From: Gemmatimonadota bacterium
GTDB lineage: Bacteria; Gemmatimonadota; Gemmatimonadetes; Palauibacterales; Palauibacteraceae
Assembly: GCA_030598525.1 (NCBI GenBank)
Contig: JAUVPT010000006.1
Coordinates: forward strand, 1-21,361
Reading direction: 5' to 3'
DNA length: 21,361 bases
Shown: positions 1 to 7,959 of the stretch, piece by piece
How positions within the stretch are numbered: position 1 is the first letter of the stretch
Layout of the letters: every line of letters begins with the position of its first letter
Program-made: the position numbers and the translations under genes
The notes under the pieces: model-generated
What the model was told of the DNA's origin: nothing
The model's input: the letters and a program-made list of their open reading frames with translations, nothing else
Databases searched by the model: none

Positions 1-14
1 GATGAGGAGGCCTG

Positions 15-2822
15 ATGCGAATCCGGATGTTCCGGAGTGTGACGCGACTCGTCCCCGCGGCGGCGATCGCTGTGCTGTTTGTTACGGCTCCGGCTGGTGC
101 CCAGGACGTCAACTGCCTGATGTGCCACGAGAACCCGGCCTTCTTTCAGAGCCAGGAATACGGCGAGCGCCTCGTGGTAACCCAAGAGTCATTGGCCGGG
201 TCCGTGCACGGCAGCCTGCGTTGCCAGGACTGTCACGCCGGTCTCGATTTTCCCCACCAGGAAGACGCCCCCGCGCCGAGCTGCGCTCAGTGTCACGGGC
301 GGCAGACACGACAGCACGGTCAGTCGCTGCACGGTCAGGCCGTCGCGCGCGGTGACGCCCTCGCCCCGACCTGCTCCAGTTGTCACGGCACACACGACAT
401 TCTGTCCAGCCGGAATACGGCATCGAGGACGTCGGTGATGAACATCCCCGTCCTGTGCGGCGAGTGCCACCAGGAGGGAACGGAAGTATCCGAGCGGCGA
501 GACATTCCGCAGGACAGCATCCTGAGGAACTACTCGCTGTCGATCCACGGGGCGGGCCTGTTCGAGCGTGGGTTGTCGGTGACGGCCGTATGCACGTCCT
601 GCCACACGTCGCACTTCATACTTCCCCACACGGACTCCCGATCGAGCATCCACGTGGACAACGTCGCCGGGACATGCATGGCGTGCCACGCACGGATCGA
701 GGAAGTCCACACGCAGGTGATCGAGGGGCGGCTGTGGGAAGAGCAGCCACACCTGATTCCGGCATGCGTGGACTGCCACCAGCCGCACGAGATCCGGCGT
801 GTGTTCTACGACGCCGGCGTCGCGAATGCCGACTGCCTGGAGTGTCACTCAGACCCGGAGCTCACCGGCACGGCTCCCGACGGAACCACGATTTCGATGT
901 TCGTGGATGAGGGCCCGTACAGCGTGGGAGCTCACGAGGGCACGACGTGCGCTCAGTGCCACACCGGGGTCAGCGTCCTGTTCGACGAGCGACCGTGCGA
1001 GACGGTTTCGTCCCTCGTCGACTGCTCGATCTGCCACGCCGAACAGGTGACGGAGTACCAGGCCAGCAGCCACGGCAGGCTGGCCGCTGAAGGTGTGGCC
1101 GACGCCCCGATCTGCCTGGACTGCCACGAGAAACACGCCACGAGCGACAAGGAAAGCCCGGTCTCGCCGACGTACGCCCGAAACGTCCCCGAGCTATGCT
1201 CGACGTGCCACCAGGAAGGTGAAGTCGCGGCCCGCCGCATCCAGCGAGAGGGCGAGGACATCGTCCGTGGCTACGAAATGAGCATCCACGGCAAGGGCCT
1301 GCTGGAGAGCGGACTGGTCGTGACGGCGACCTGCACCGATTGCCATGGAGCGCACACCGAGCTGCCGGAGTCCGATCCGAACTCGTCCGTCAACGCGAAC
1401 CGGATCGCTTCTACGTGCGGACAATGCCATCACGGCATCGAGGAACAGTTCCGCGAGAGTATTCACTGGCCCGAGGACGGAGATTTCTCGCACGACAGGG
1501 ATCCCCATTACCCCACGTGCGAGGAGTGCCACACGTCCCACACGATCAGCCGGACCGACCGGGACGATTTTCGCCTGCTGATGATGAGCCAGTGCGGCCG
1601 GTGCCACGAGGACGAGTCCGAGACCTTCTTCGACACGTACCACGGAAAGGTGTCCAGGCTGGGCGGCGCCCGGGCGGCCAAGTGCTACGACTGCCACGGG
1701 ACGCACAACATCCTCCCCAACTCCGAGCTCGCGTCGACCCTGAGCCGGAACAACATTGTCGACACGTGCGCACAGTGTCATCCAAGGGCCAATGAGAGGT
1801 TCACGGGTTACCTGACGCACGCCACGCACCACGATCCGGACAAGTACCCGTGGCTGTTCTGGTCTTTCTGGGCCATGACCGGTCTCCTGGTCAGCGTGCT
1901 CACGTTCTCGCTGATCCACACGGGAGCCTGGCTGTTCCGCCTGTGGCGCTCGCCCGAGCACTGGAAGGGCCACGCGGAGGCCGTGACCGAGGAGCGCAAG
2001 CAGCTCTATCGCCGATTCACGCAATTCCAGCGGCTCATGCACGTTGTGATGCTGCTCAGCTTCATGCTGTTGGCGGCAACGGGCATGGCTCTCAAGTTCG
2101 CCTGGATGGGGTGGGCGAAGCTGTTCTCCGGCATGGTGGGCGGCTTCGAGGCGATGGGTAACCTTCACCGGCTGGGAGCGGTCGCGCTGATCGCCGTTTT
2201 CATCGTCCACCTGGTGGACGTGCGCAAGCAGAGGCGCACCTCGGGCAAGACCTGGAAGGAGTACATCTTCTCCCGCGACTCGCTGATGTTCAACAAGAAC
2301 GACGGACGGGAGTTCGTGGAGTCCGTCAAGTGGTTCTACGGCAGCGGTGAGAGACCGAACTACGGCCGGTTCACCTATTGGGAGAAGTTCGACTACTTTG
2401 CCGTGTTCTGGGGCATGTTCATCATCGGATCCACGGGGCTCTTCCTGTGGTTCCCCGAGTTCTTCACGAACGTGCTGCCCGGGTGGTTCGTCAATGTCGC
2501 GACGATCATTCACAGCGATGAGGCGCTGCTGGCGGTGGCCTTCATCTTCACCATCCACTTCTTCAACACGCACTTCCGCCTGGACAAGTTCCCGATGGAC
2601 CCGGTGATCTTCACGGGCAGGGTCCCGCTGGAGGAATTGAAGCGCGACAAGCCGATGGAGTACGAGCGCATGAAGGCGGAAGGGAAGCTGGAAGAGCGCC
2701 TCGTCGATCCGCTCCCGAAGGAATTCGAGACGCTTGTCCGAGTCTTCGGCTTCACCATGCTCGGGATCGGACTCACCATCGTGGCTCTCATTCTGTATAC
2801 GATGCTGTTCGGATACAGATAG
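15..2822 (+). CDS. 19-haem cytochrome c fused to a cytochrome b-like membrane domain (CbcL-like quinol dehydrogenase)
   Basis: Seen: a signal peptide (residues 1-30, AGAQ before the cleavage site), then 19 CXXCH motifs between C34 and C585, then six hydrophobic segments (about 613-636, 676-697, 713-735, 791-813, 826-850 and 905-930). Histidines suited to b-haem ligation lie in these helices: H676, H718, H732, H833 and H848. Seven haem motifs have the form CXXCHXXH, and SIHG-type histidines between motifs could be distal ligands. Known: Geobacter CbcL joins a multihaem c domain to a HydC/FdnI-type di-haem b domain and passes quinol electrons to the periplasm. Inferred: this is a larger relative taking electrons from menaquinol, or giving them to the pool. 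Residues 120-258 and 367-509 are an internal duplication. The start has a strong GAGGAGG ribosome site at 4-10. A hairpin follows 15 bases after the stop. Confidence 0.88.
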   Translation: MRIRMFRSVTRLVPAAAIAVLFVTAPAGAQDVNCLMCHENPAFFQSQEYGERLVVTQESLAGSVHGSLRCQDCHAGLDFPHQEDAPAPSCAQCHGRQTRQHGQSLHGQAVARGDALAPTCSSCHGTHDILSSRNTASRTSVMNIPVLCGECHQEGTEVSERRDIPQDSILRNYSLSIHGAGLFERGLSVTAVCTSCHTSHFILPHTDSRSSIHVDNVAGTCMACHARIEEVHTQVIEGRLWEEQPHLIPACVDCHQPHEIRRVFYDAGVANADCLECHSDPELTGTAPDGTTISMFVDEGPYSVGAHEGTTCAQCHTGVSVLFDERPCETVSSLVDCSICHAEQVTEYQASSHGRLAAEGVADAPICLDCHEKHATSDKESPVSPTYARNVPELCSTCHQEGEVAARRIQREGEDIVRGYEMSIHGKGLLESGLVVTATCTDCHGAHTELPESDPNSSVNANRIASTCGQCHHGIEEQFRESIHWPEDGDFSHDRDPHYPTCEECHTSHTISRTDRDDFRLLMMSQCGRCHEDESETFFDTYHGKVSRLGGARAAKCYDCHGTHNILPNSELASTLSRNNIVDTCAQCHPRANERFTGYLTHATHHDPDKYPWLFWSFWAMTGLLVSVLTFSLIHTGAWLFRLWRSPEHWKGHAEAVTEERKQLYRRFTQFQRLMHVVMLLSFMLLAATGMALKFAWMGWAKLFSGMVGGFEAMGNLHRLGAVALIAVFIVHLVDVRKQRRTSGKTWKEYIFSRDSLMFNKNDGREFVESVKWFYGSGERPNYGRFTYWEKFDYFAVFWGMFIIGSTGLFLWFPEFFTNVLPGWFVNVATIIHSDEALLAVAFIFTIHFFNTHFRLDKFPMDPVIFTGRVPLEELKRDKPMEYERMKAEGKLEERLVDPLPKEFETLVRVFGFTMLGIGLTIVALILYTMLFGYR

Positions 2823-2836
2823 GGCTGATCAGAAGG

Positions 2837-2862
2837 CGGAGCCGGGGCTGTCCCCGGCTCCG
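2837..2862 (+). terminator. Perfect 11-bp hairpin after the 19-haem gene
   Basis: CGGAGCCGGGG (2837-2847) and CCCCGGCTCCG (2852-2862) pair perfectly around a four-base CTGT loop, 15 bases after the stop codon. Only two T residues follow, so it lacks the U-tract of a classical intrinsic terminator. It may be a terminator, a transcript 3'-end stabiliser, or a partial attenuator before the porin gene. Confidence 0.45.
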
Positions 2863-2882
2863 TTCGTCGCGGGCGGGCGGGG

Positions 2883-2911
2883 TTGATCGAGTTCGCTCGC
2901 GCGCCCATGTT
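2883..2911 (+). promoter_or_regulatory. Weak sigma70-like promoter candidate upstream of the beta-barrel gene
   Basis: TTGATC (2883-2888; four of six matches to TTGACA) is followed, 17 bases on, by CATGTT (2906-2911; three of six matches to TATAAT). It lies between the hairpin at 2837-2862 and the ATG at 2970. The match is poor. Its main support is position, because the hairpin suggests that a new transcript may begin here. Confidence 0.22.
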
Positions 2912-2969
2912 TGGAGTGCCGTCCAGGAAGCTCCGTGACAGGTAACCTCAAGCGCGTCGGAGCAGGACC

Positions 2970-4424
2970 ATGACTGTCCATCGCCGGCCGTTCTTCTTGT
3001 TCCTCGTGTGCGCCGTGGCGTGGCTGCCAGCAGCAGCCCAGGCTCAAGGCGTACGCGGTGACGTCAGGCTCAACTGGGGCTGGATGCAGCTCCAGCCGTT
3101 TTCGCAGGACTCGGTTCTCGAAGGAGACGTGTCGGGGTCGGGCCTCCAGCGACAGTTGGCGGACGGGACCGTAGTGTCGTGCATCGAGGGTGATTTCTGC
3201 CGCTGGTACGAGAACAACGGCCAGCGTCAGGACATCATGCCGTTCACGCAGGACCTGCGCTTCGCCGGCTGGACCGGCGTGCAGGGCCTGTCGTTCCACG
3301 GACAGATGCGGACTCGCCTGGGCAGCGACGACCTTTGGCCGCGCACCGATCAGGAATTCGACCTCCTCACCGGCTACCTGAGCTTCAATCGATCGACTTA
3401 CCAGATCAAGGCCGGACGGATGTACCGGGCGTCGGGGCTCGGGTACTACAATTTCGACGGTGCCTCGGCCGTGTGGCGCGGGCTCGGCTGGATGTGGGTC
3501 GAAGGGTACGCCGGCTGGAGCCTGGCGCGCGGCGTCAACGCACCGCGGAACGGCAGCCTGTACCAGGAGGCTGATCTGCTGGCCACCGACCGGCGCGGCT
3601 ATCTCTTCGGCGGTGAGCTCGGTTTCCGGGGCGGCAAGGTGTTCTCCGGCTCGGCGACCTACCAGCGCGAGCTCCGCACGGATCGGCTCGCCCTGTACTC
3701 CGAACGAGCCGCGGTGGACCTCAGGGCACTCGTGGGCGGCTGGGCATTCGATGGCGGCGCCAGTTATGACTTCGCTTACGACCAGCTCAACGACGCCCGG
3801 GTCCGGATCACGACGCCGGCGCTCGCGGGGATCCGGTTTGCCGCCCAGGCCCGGCACTACACTCCGTTCTTCGACTACTGGACCATCTGGAGCGCGTTCT
3901 CACCTGTCGGTTTCAACGAGGGGCGCCTTTCAGGCACCTGGACGTCTCGCAGCCTCCCGCTGCTGATCGAGCTAGGCGGAGCGTACCGCGAGTACGAGGA
4001 CACCAACTCAGGCTCCTCGAGCACGACCGTACGCAATAACGGCTATCGCGGCTTCGGTCGGATCTACTGGAGCCCGGACAAGTGGTACGTGGATGCCCGC
4101 TACCGGGCGGAAGATGGATTCGGGGGCTCCCGGTACGGAGGCGATCTGGTCCTCGGCCGCTACCTGACCGCGGGCTCGGCCTCGTACGTGGCCGTTCGCG
4201 GTTCCGCTACGGAAACCCTGTACGAGTTCCGGGAAGGTGAGCGCTACGTGATTGGCGGCGGCGTCGAAGGATCATATGACATCACGGAAGCCAACCTCAC
4301 GCTCGACGCCACCCTCGGCTTCTACCAGATCGAAGACAAGAACCGGCCCCTGGCCGATACCTGGACCGAAGGACGCGCCAGCGTCGCGCTGCGATGGCGC
4401 TTCAACACTGGAGGTACCCGATGA
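2970..4424 (+). CDS. Outer-membrane beta-barrel protein, candidate porin of a porin-cytochrome conduit
   Basis: Seen: a 484-residue protein with a signal peptide (residues 1-25, ending AQAQ). The rest has no helical membrane segment and many alternating, aromatic-rich short stretches typical of beta-strands, and ends in a strand (ASVALRWRFNTGGTR) close to the usual barrel C-terminus. Two cysteines (C71 and C77) lie in an N-terminal loop; there is no haem motif. GGAG at 2959-2962 serves the start. The stop overlaps the start of the 12-haem cytochrome by four bases (ATGA). Known: MtrB, PioB and Geobacter Omb porins wrap a multihaem cytochrome to carry electrons across the outer membrane. Inferred: coupling to a periplasmic cytochrome suggests the same role. 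It is shorter than those porins, so it could instead be a smaller channel or substrate porin. The family is not recognised from sequence alone. Confidence 0.75.
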   Translation: MTVHRRPFFLFLVCAVAWLPAAAQAQGVRGDVRLNWGWMQLQPFSQDSVLEGDVSGSGLQRQLADGTVVSCIEGDFCRWYENNGQRQDIMPFTQDLRFAGWTGVQGLSFHGQMRTRLGSDDLWPRTDQEFDLLTGYLSFNRSTYQIKAGRMYRASGLGYYNFDGASAVWRGLGWMWVEGYAGWSLARGVNAPRNGSLYQEADLLATDRRGYLFGGELGFRGGKVFSGSATYQRELRTDRLALYSERAAVDLRALVGGWAFDGGASYDFAYDQLNDARVRITTPALAGIRFAAQARHYTPFFDYWTIWSAFSPVGFNEGRLSGTWTSRSLPLLIELGGAYREYEDTNSGSSSTTVRNNGYRGFGRIYWSPDKWYVDARYRAEDGFGGSRYGGDLVLGRYLTAGSASYVAVRGSATETLYEFREGERYVIGGGVEGSYDITEANLTLDATLGFYQIEDKNRPLADTWTEGRASVALRWRFNTGGTR

Positions 4425-5368
4425 GGAGGCTCGCTTACCTGGGCGCCCTCGTTCTCACGGTCGGCGCCGGAGCGCTGTTCGCGGCCTCCCGGGGAGCCTT
4501 CGATTTCCCGCACGAGAAGCACGAGGCCTTGGGCGGAGCCGGCTGCGAGAGCTGCCATGCGGGCATCTATTCGGGGGATGCGGCGCAGAACGTGTCGGCG
4601 GACCCGGCACTGTGCGCAGGCTGTCACAATGGCCAGGCGTTCGTCGAAGTGGGCTACGAGGGCTACACGCCGCGTAAGAGTGGAAACAAGTTCCAGCACG
4701 CCACACATCCGAAACTCGGTTGCAAGACTTGCCATGGTGTACCCGGTGGTGAGGGTGAAATGGCGGTACAGGCGGCTTCGGGAGACACCTGCCTGGCCTG
4801 TCACGGCAACGGCGCGACCGACCACTTCGAAGTCGGGATCAATCCGTGTGAGACCTGCCACTTCGATCCGGCGCCCGGTCACACGCCCGATTGGCAAACG
4901 CAGCATGCTACCGGTGCGGCAGCAGACCTCCCCAATTGCGCATCGTGTCACAAGGAGACGTTCTGCGTGGACTGCCACGATGGTCCGAAGAATCCCGGCT
5001 TCCAGTATCATCCGGCAAACTTCGTCACCCGCCACAGCGCCGAGTCGTGGGCCGCTCCGATGGAGTGCTCCGAGTGCCATTCGAGGGAAGTCTTCTGCCG
5101 CGACTGCCACTCGAACCAGGGCGTCGCACAGGATGGCCGGCAGAACGGTGGATACCACGACGGCGTGGCCAACTGGCTGCAGCAGCACGGCGCGGCGGCG
5201 CGCCAGGGCATGGAAAGCTGCACCTCGTGCCACCAGCAGACGGAATGTCTCGCCTGTCACTCGGCCAAGCAGGGCTGGCGCGTGAATCCGCACGGACCGG
5301 ACTTCGATCCGCAGCGGGCGGCCGACCGCAGCACGCAGTCGTGCGCTATCTGCCACACCGGGTACTGA
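4421..5368 (+). CDS. Dodecahaem c-type cytochrome (12 CXXCH)
   Basis: Seen: 315 residues with an N-terminal hydrophobic signal or anchor (about 5-23), no lipobox, and 12 CXXCH motifs from C42 to C308; the last is four residues from the C-terminus. The first half resembles class III-type cytochromes, with FPHEKH before the first motif. The second half has three repeats of about 50 residues, each with an aromatic residue, a histidine and a close haem pair: CASCHKETFCVDCH, CSECHSREVFCRDCH and CTSCHQQTECLACH. The start at 4421 is chosen over an upstream in-frame codon at 4394 because GGAGGT (4410-4415) lies five bases before it and it gives the ATGA overlap with the barrel gene. Inferred: a periplasmic or barrel-inserted haem wire that hands electrons to or from the outer membrane. 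It could also be a periplasmic shuttle. Confidence 0.87.
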   Translation: MRRLAYLGALVLTVGAGALFAASRGAFDFPHEKHEALGGAGCESCHAGIYSGDAAQNVSADPALCAGCHNGQAFVEVGYEGYTPRKSGNKFQHATHPKLGCKTCHGVPGGEGEMAVQAASGDTCLACHGNGATDHFEVGINPCETCHFDPAPGHTPDWQTQHATGAAADLPNCASCHKETFCVDCHDGPKNPGFQYHPANFVTRHSAESWAAPMECSECHSREVFCRDCHSNQGVAQDGRQNGGYHDGVANWLQQHGAAARQGMESCTSCHQQTECLACHSAKQGWRVNPHGPDFDPQRAADRSTQSCAICHTGY

Positions 5369-5380
5369 TCGAGCTTCCCG

Positions 5381-5409
5381 TTCTTCGAGGCATCGGGAGG
5401 CCGTATTAT
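5381..5409 (+). promoter_or_regulatory. Candidate promoter for the tetrahaem / bc-complex gene group
   Basis: TATTAT (5404-5409) matches the -10 consensus at five of six positions and stands out as AT-rich in this GC-rich gap. The -35 position 17 bases upstream (TTCTTC, 5381-5386) is poor. Transcription from here would give a leader of roughly 80 bases before the chosen GTG at 5499, containing the hairpin at 5425-5445. Confidence 0.33.
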
Positions 5410-5424
5410 TGTTCAACACACTGT

Positions 5425-5445
5425 CCGGCCGTCTCGGGCGGCCGG
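5425..5445 (+). other. 7-bp hairpin in the leader of the tetrahaem cytochrome gene
   Basis: CCGGCCG (5425-5431) and CGGCCGG (5439-5445) form a perfect stem with a seven-base loop. No T-tract follows. It sits between the candidate -10 box and the start codon, so it could be a leader structure or a weak terminator for the upstream dodecahaem gene. Short GC-rich inverted repeats arise easily by chance in such DNA. Confidence 0.25.
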
Positions 5446-5498
5446 GTGATTGTACTGGTCGCACCTGGTACTCTGTCACCGCTTACAAACAGGACGCC

Positions 5499-6677
5499 GT
5501 GCAAATCGTAACGCGATCCTCGCGCCGCCGGTCGTACCTTGTTCTGGTTTTCGCCGCCGGCTGGGCATCCGGCGCTCGGTCGCTGCCAGCTCAGGACCTG
5601 CCTGCACCCACTCAGAACGCCGTAGCCGGCGCTGAGGTGTTCGGAGAAAAAGGGTGTGTTCGCTGCCACTCGATCAGTGGCAGTGGGCAGTCTCTCGGAC
5701 CTGACCTTCGCACGATCGGGTCCGCGCGGACCTTTCAGGACCTCACTGCCGCACTGTGGAATCACCTCCCGGACATGAACCGGCGCATGGCGGATCTCGA
5801 AATCGAGAGACCCCACCTGAGTGAGCGCGAGGCCGGTGATCTGTTCGCATACCTGTACACCCTCGGCTATTTCGACACCGCGGGAGACGCGGAGCGAGGA
5901 AAGCGTCTCTTCACGGATCTGAGCTGTATCAGGTGCCACCAGGTTGGAGGCGTCGGTGGCGTGGTCGGGCCCGGGCTGGACCACGTCGGGGCCAGGGGCG
6001 TGCCGATCGAGGTCGCCGCCGCCATGTGGAACCACGGCCCGGCGATGATCGAAGCGGCAGAGGTCAGAGGAATATCCAGACCTCGGATGAGCGGTCCCGA
6101 CCTGGTCGACCTGATCGCCTTTCTTCAATCCACCGCCGACGAGGTTTCCGGTGAGAATCTGTACGTCCTGCCCGGCGATGCCGCCGCGGGAGCACGGGTC
6201 ATCGTGGATAGACAGTGCATCGAGTGCCACGGAAACCCGAGTGCGGGAGGAACCATCGCGCCGGTTCTCTCGGGACTAAGCCGAGGCGCGAGCCTGATCG
6301 ATTTCGTGGCCCTGATGTGGAACAAGGCGCCGGCGATGATTGATGCCCTGCGCGCGAGAGATCTCGAGTTCCCCCACCTTCAGGCCCAGGACTTCGCGAA
6401 CGTCGTTGCCTACCTCTATTCCGTGGACTACTTCTCAGCCGGTGGCAAAGCGAGCAGCGGCCGGAGGCTGATCGACAGCAAGGGTTGCGCCGACTGCCAC
6501 ACTCCGGGCGACCTATCGTCGATCCCGGGCCTCGGCCATCCGTCGTCCGTGACGGCCGCCCTGTGGAACCACCTCGCCGTGCTCGAGGCCAATGAGGACT
6601 CTGTCCCGGATTGGCCCTCACTCACAGGTCGTGAGATAGGAGATCTCATGGCTTTCTTCCAAGCGAGCTCTCCATGA
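5499..6677 (+). CDS. Tetrahaem cytochrome built from four tandem monohaem cytochrome c domains
   Basis: Seen: 392 residues from a GTG start, with a basic and hydrophobic signal peptide ending at LPAQ. Four CXXCH motifs (C53, C143, C240 and C330) are spaced 90-97 residues apart, each in a cytochrome c-like unit. Every unit carries a W-N-H or W-N-K motif about 34 residues after its haem (ALWNHLPDM, AMWNHGPAM, LMWNKAPAM, ALWNHL) and ends with a helix of the type DLxAFLY. The Met of P-A/D-M is a plausible sixth ligand in the first three units. The GTG at 5499 is preferred to an upstream in-frame TTG at 5409 because it puts the Arg-rich, hydrophobic signal peptide at the N-terminus. The stop overlaps the next start (ATGA). 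Inferred: a periplasmic electron shuttle between the membrane complexes and the outer-membrane side. Confidence 0.82.
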   Translation: MQIVTRSSRRRSYLVLVFAAGWASGARSLPAQDLPAPTQNAVAGAEVFGEKGCVRCHSISGSGQSLGPDLRTIGSARTFQDLTAALWNHLPDMNRRMADLEIERPHLSEREAGDLFAYLYTLGYFDTAGDAERGKRLFTDLSCIRCHQVGGVGGVVGPGLDHVGARGVPIEVAAAMWNHGPAMIEAAEVRGISRPRMSGPDLVDLIAFLQSTADEVSGENLYVLPGDAAAGARVIVDRQCIECHGNPSAGGTIAPVLSGLSRGASLIDFVALMWNKAPAMIDALRARDLEFPHLQAQDFANVVAYLYSVDYFSAGGKASSGRRLIDSKGCADCHTPGDLSSIPGLGHPSSVTAALWNHLAVLEANEDSVPDWPSLTGREIGDLMAFFQASSP

Positions 6678-7927
6678 AGCGACGCATCGGCGTAATCGGC
6701 TTGCTTCTGACAGTGACCCTGGCCTCACCGGATCCCATGGCGGCTCAGGATGGAGCGGACAGTTGCATCGCGTGTCACGAGATGCTCTCCGGCCGCCTGG
6801 GCGAGCCGGTACAGGCTTTCGCTGAAGATGTGCACATGGAAGCAGGATTCGGGTGTGCGGCGTGTCACGGCGGCGACCCCACGATCCAAGGCCCGGCCGC
6901 CATGGACGAGGCAAAGGGATACATCGGCCGGCCCTCGCCTGGACAGGTGCCGGACGTGTGCGGTCGATGCCATTCCAACGCCAGCTTCATGCGTCAGTAC
7001 GATCCTTCGCTGCGGGTCGACCAGGTAGCGGAGTATGTCACGTCCGTGCACGGTCAGCGATTGCTCGGGGCCGCCGACACGGCGGTCGCGACGTGCGCCA
7101 GCTGTCACCAGGCTCACAGCATCCGTCCGGCGTCCGACCCCCGTTCTTCGGTCCACCCACTCAACGTGGCGGACACGTGTGAGAGCTGCCACTCGGACCC
7201 GGCTCGCATGGAGCCCTACGGCATCCCCACGGACCAGGGCGCCGAGTATCGACGCAGCATCCATTGGGAAACGATGAGTGAAGGGGGTGACACATCCGCG
7301 CCTACGTGCAACGACTGCCATGGGAACCACGGCGCAGCGCCGCCAGGGATCTCCTGGGTCGGAAACGTATGCGGGCAATGTCATGTGGTGATGGCCGACT
7401 ACTTCGGGGAAAGCCGCCACGCGGAGACCTTCACCATGTTGGGGGTGCCCGGCTGCGCCGCGTGCCACCAGAACCATGACGTGCAGCCGGCGCATGACGA
7501 AATGCTGGGCGTCGGTGAGGCCGCAGTATGCTCGCAGTGCCACCGGGAATCCGATGCCGGGGGTACGGCGGCCGAGGAAATGCGGACCCTGATCGATGGC
7601 TTGCGACTGGCGCTCGACACGGCTCGCACCGTGCTTCTCGATGCCGAGGATTCAGGCATGGAGGTGAGCGAAGCGCTGGTCAGCCTCAACGACGGCCAGA
7701 GCGCGCTGGTGAAATCGCGGGCCGCGATCCACGCCTTCGACGTGGAGGCCGTTCGGGAGGAAGTCGAACCGGGGAGCGAGATCTCGGAGGAAGCTCTGGC
7801 CAGGGGCCACGCGGCTCTTCGGGATCTCCAGGTTCGCCGCATGGGCCTCGCCGTATCGGTGATCATTATCGGAGCACTGATCGTCGGCCTGGTGCTCAAG
7901 ATCCGGGAAGTCGAGCGACCGGCGTGA
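6674..7927 (+). CDS. Nonahaem cytochrome c with C-terminal membrane anchor (c1-like subunit of a Rieske/cytochrome b complex)
   Basis: Seen: 417 residues with a signal peptide (1-24, ending MAAQ), nine CXXCH motifs from C31 to C286, a charged helical, probably coiled-coil stretch (about 295-385), and one transmembrane helix at 390-410 followed by a short cytoplasmic tail. Hemes 4-9 follow the same motif pattern as the 19-haem protein (CxxCHxxH, DPxSSV, TCxxCH, SIHW), so the two are related. Known: cytochromes c1 and f have a periplasmic haem domain and a single C-terminal anchor. Inferred: the topology and the directly downstream Rieske and cytochrome b genes suggest that this multihaem protein replaces c1/f as electron acceptor of the complex. 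It starts inside the stop of the tetrahaem gene (ATGA). Confidence 0.87.
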   Translation: MKRRIGVIGLLLTVTLASPDPMAAQDGADSCIACHEMLSGRLGEPVQAFAEDVHMEAGFGCAACHGGDPTIQGPAAMDEAKGYIGRPSPGQVPDVCGRCHSNASFMRQYDPSLRVDQVAEYVTSVHGQRLLGAADTAVATCASCHQAHSIRPASDPRSSVHPLNVADTCESCHSDPARMEPYGIPTDQGAEYRRSIHWETMSEGGDTSAPTCNDCHGNHGAAPPGISWVGNVCGQCHVVMADYFGESRHAETFTMLGVPGCAACHQNHDVQPAHDEMLGVGEAAVCSQCHRESDAGGTAAEEMRTLIDGLRLALDTARTVLLDAEDSGMEVSEALVSLNDGQSALVKSRAAIHAFDVEAVREEVEPGSEISEEALARGHAALRDLQVRRMGLAVSVIIIGALIVGLVLKIREVERPA

Positions 7928-7959
7928 GCCGCGAGCCTGAATCAGAGGGGAGCGATCGT

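Noticed and set aside
1194..2573. Minus-strand open frame of 459 codons
   Set aside because: It lies antisense to the 19-haem gene, has no known domain, and is rich in H, R, E and P as expected of a high-GC shadow frame.
2829..3857. Minus-strand open frame of 342 codons
   Set aside because: It overlaps the signal peptide-bearing beta-barrel gene on the opposite strand and crosses the hairpin at 2837-2862.
4322..5479. Minus-strand open frame of 385 codons
   Set aside because: It is antisense to the dodecahaem cytochrome, which has 12 haem motifs in the other strand; no domain or ribosome site was seen.
5409..5498. Upstream TTG-started extension of the tetrahaem cytochrome
   Set aside because: It would place 30 non-hydrophobic residues before an obvious signal peptide and would run through the -10-like box and the leader hairpin.
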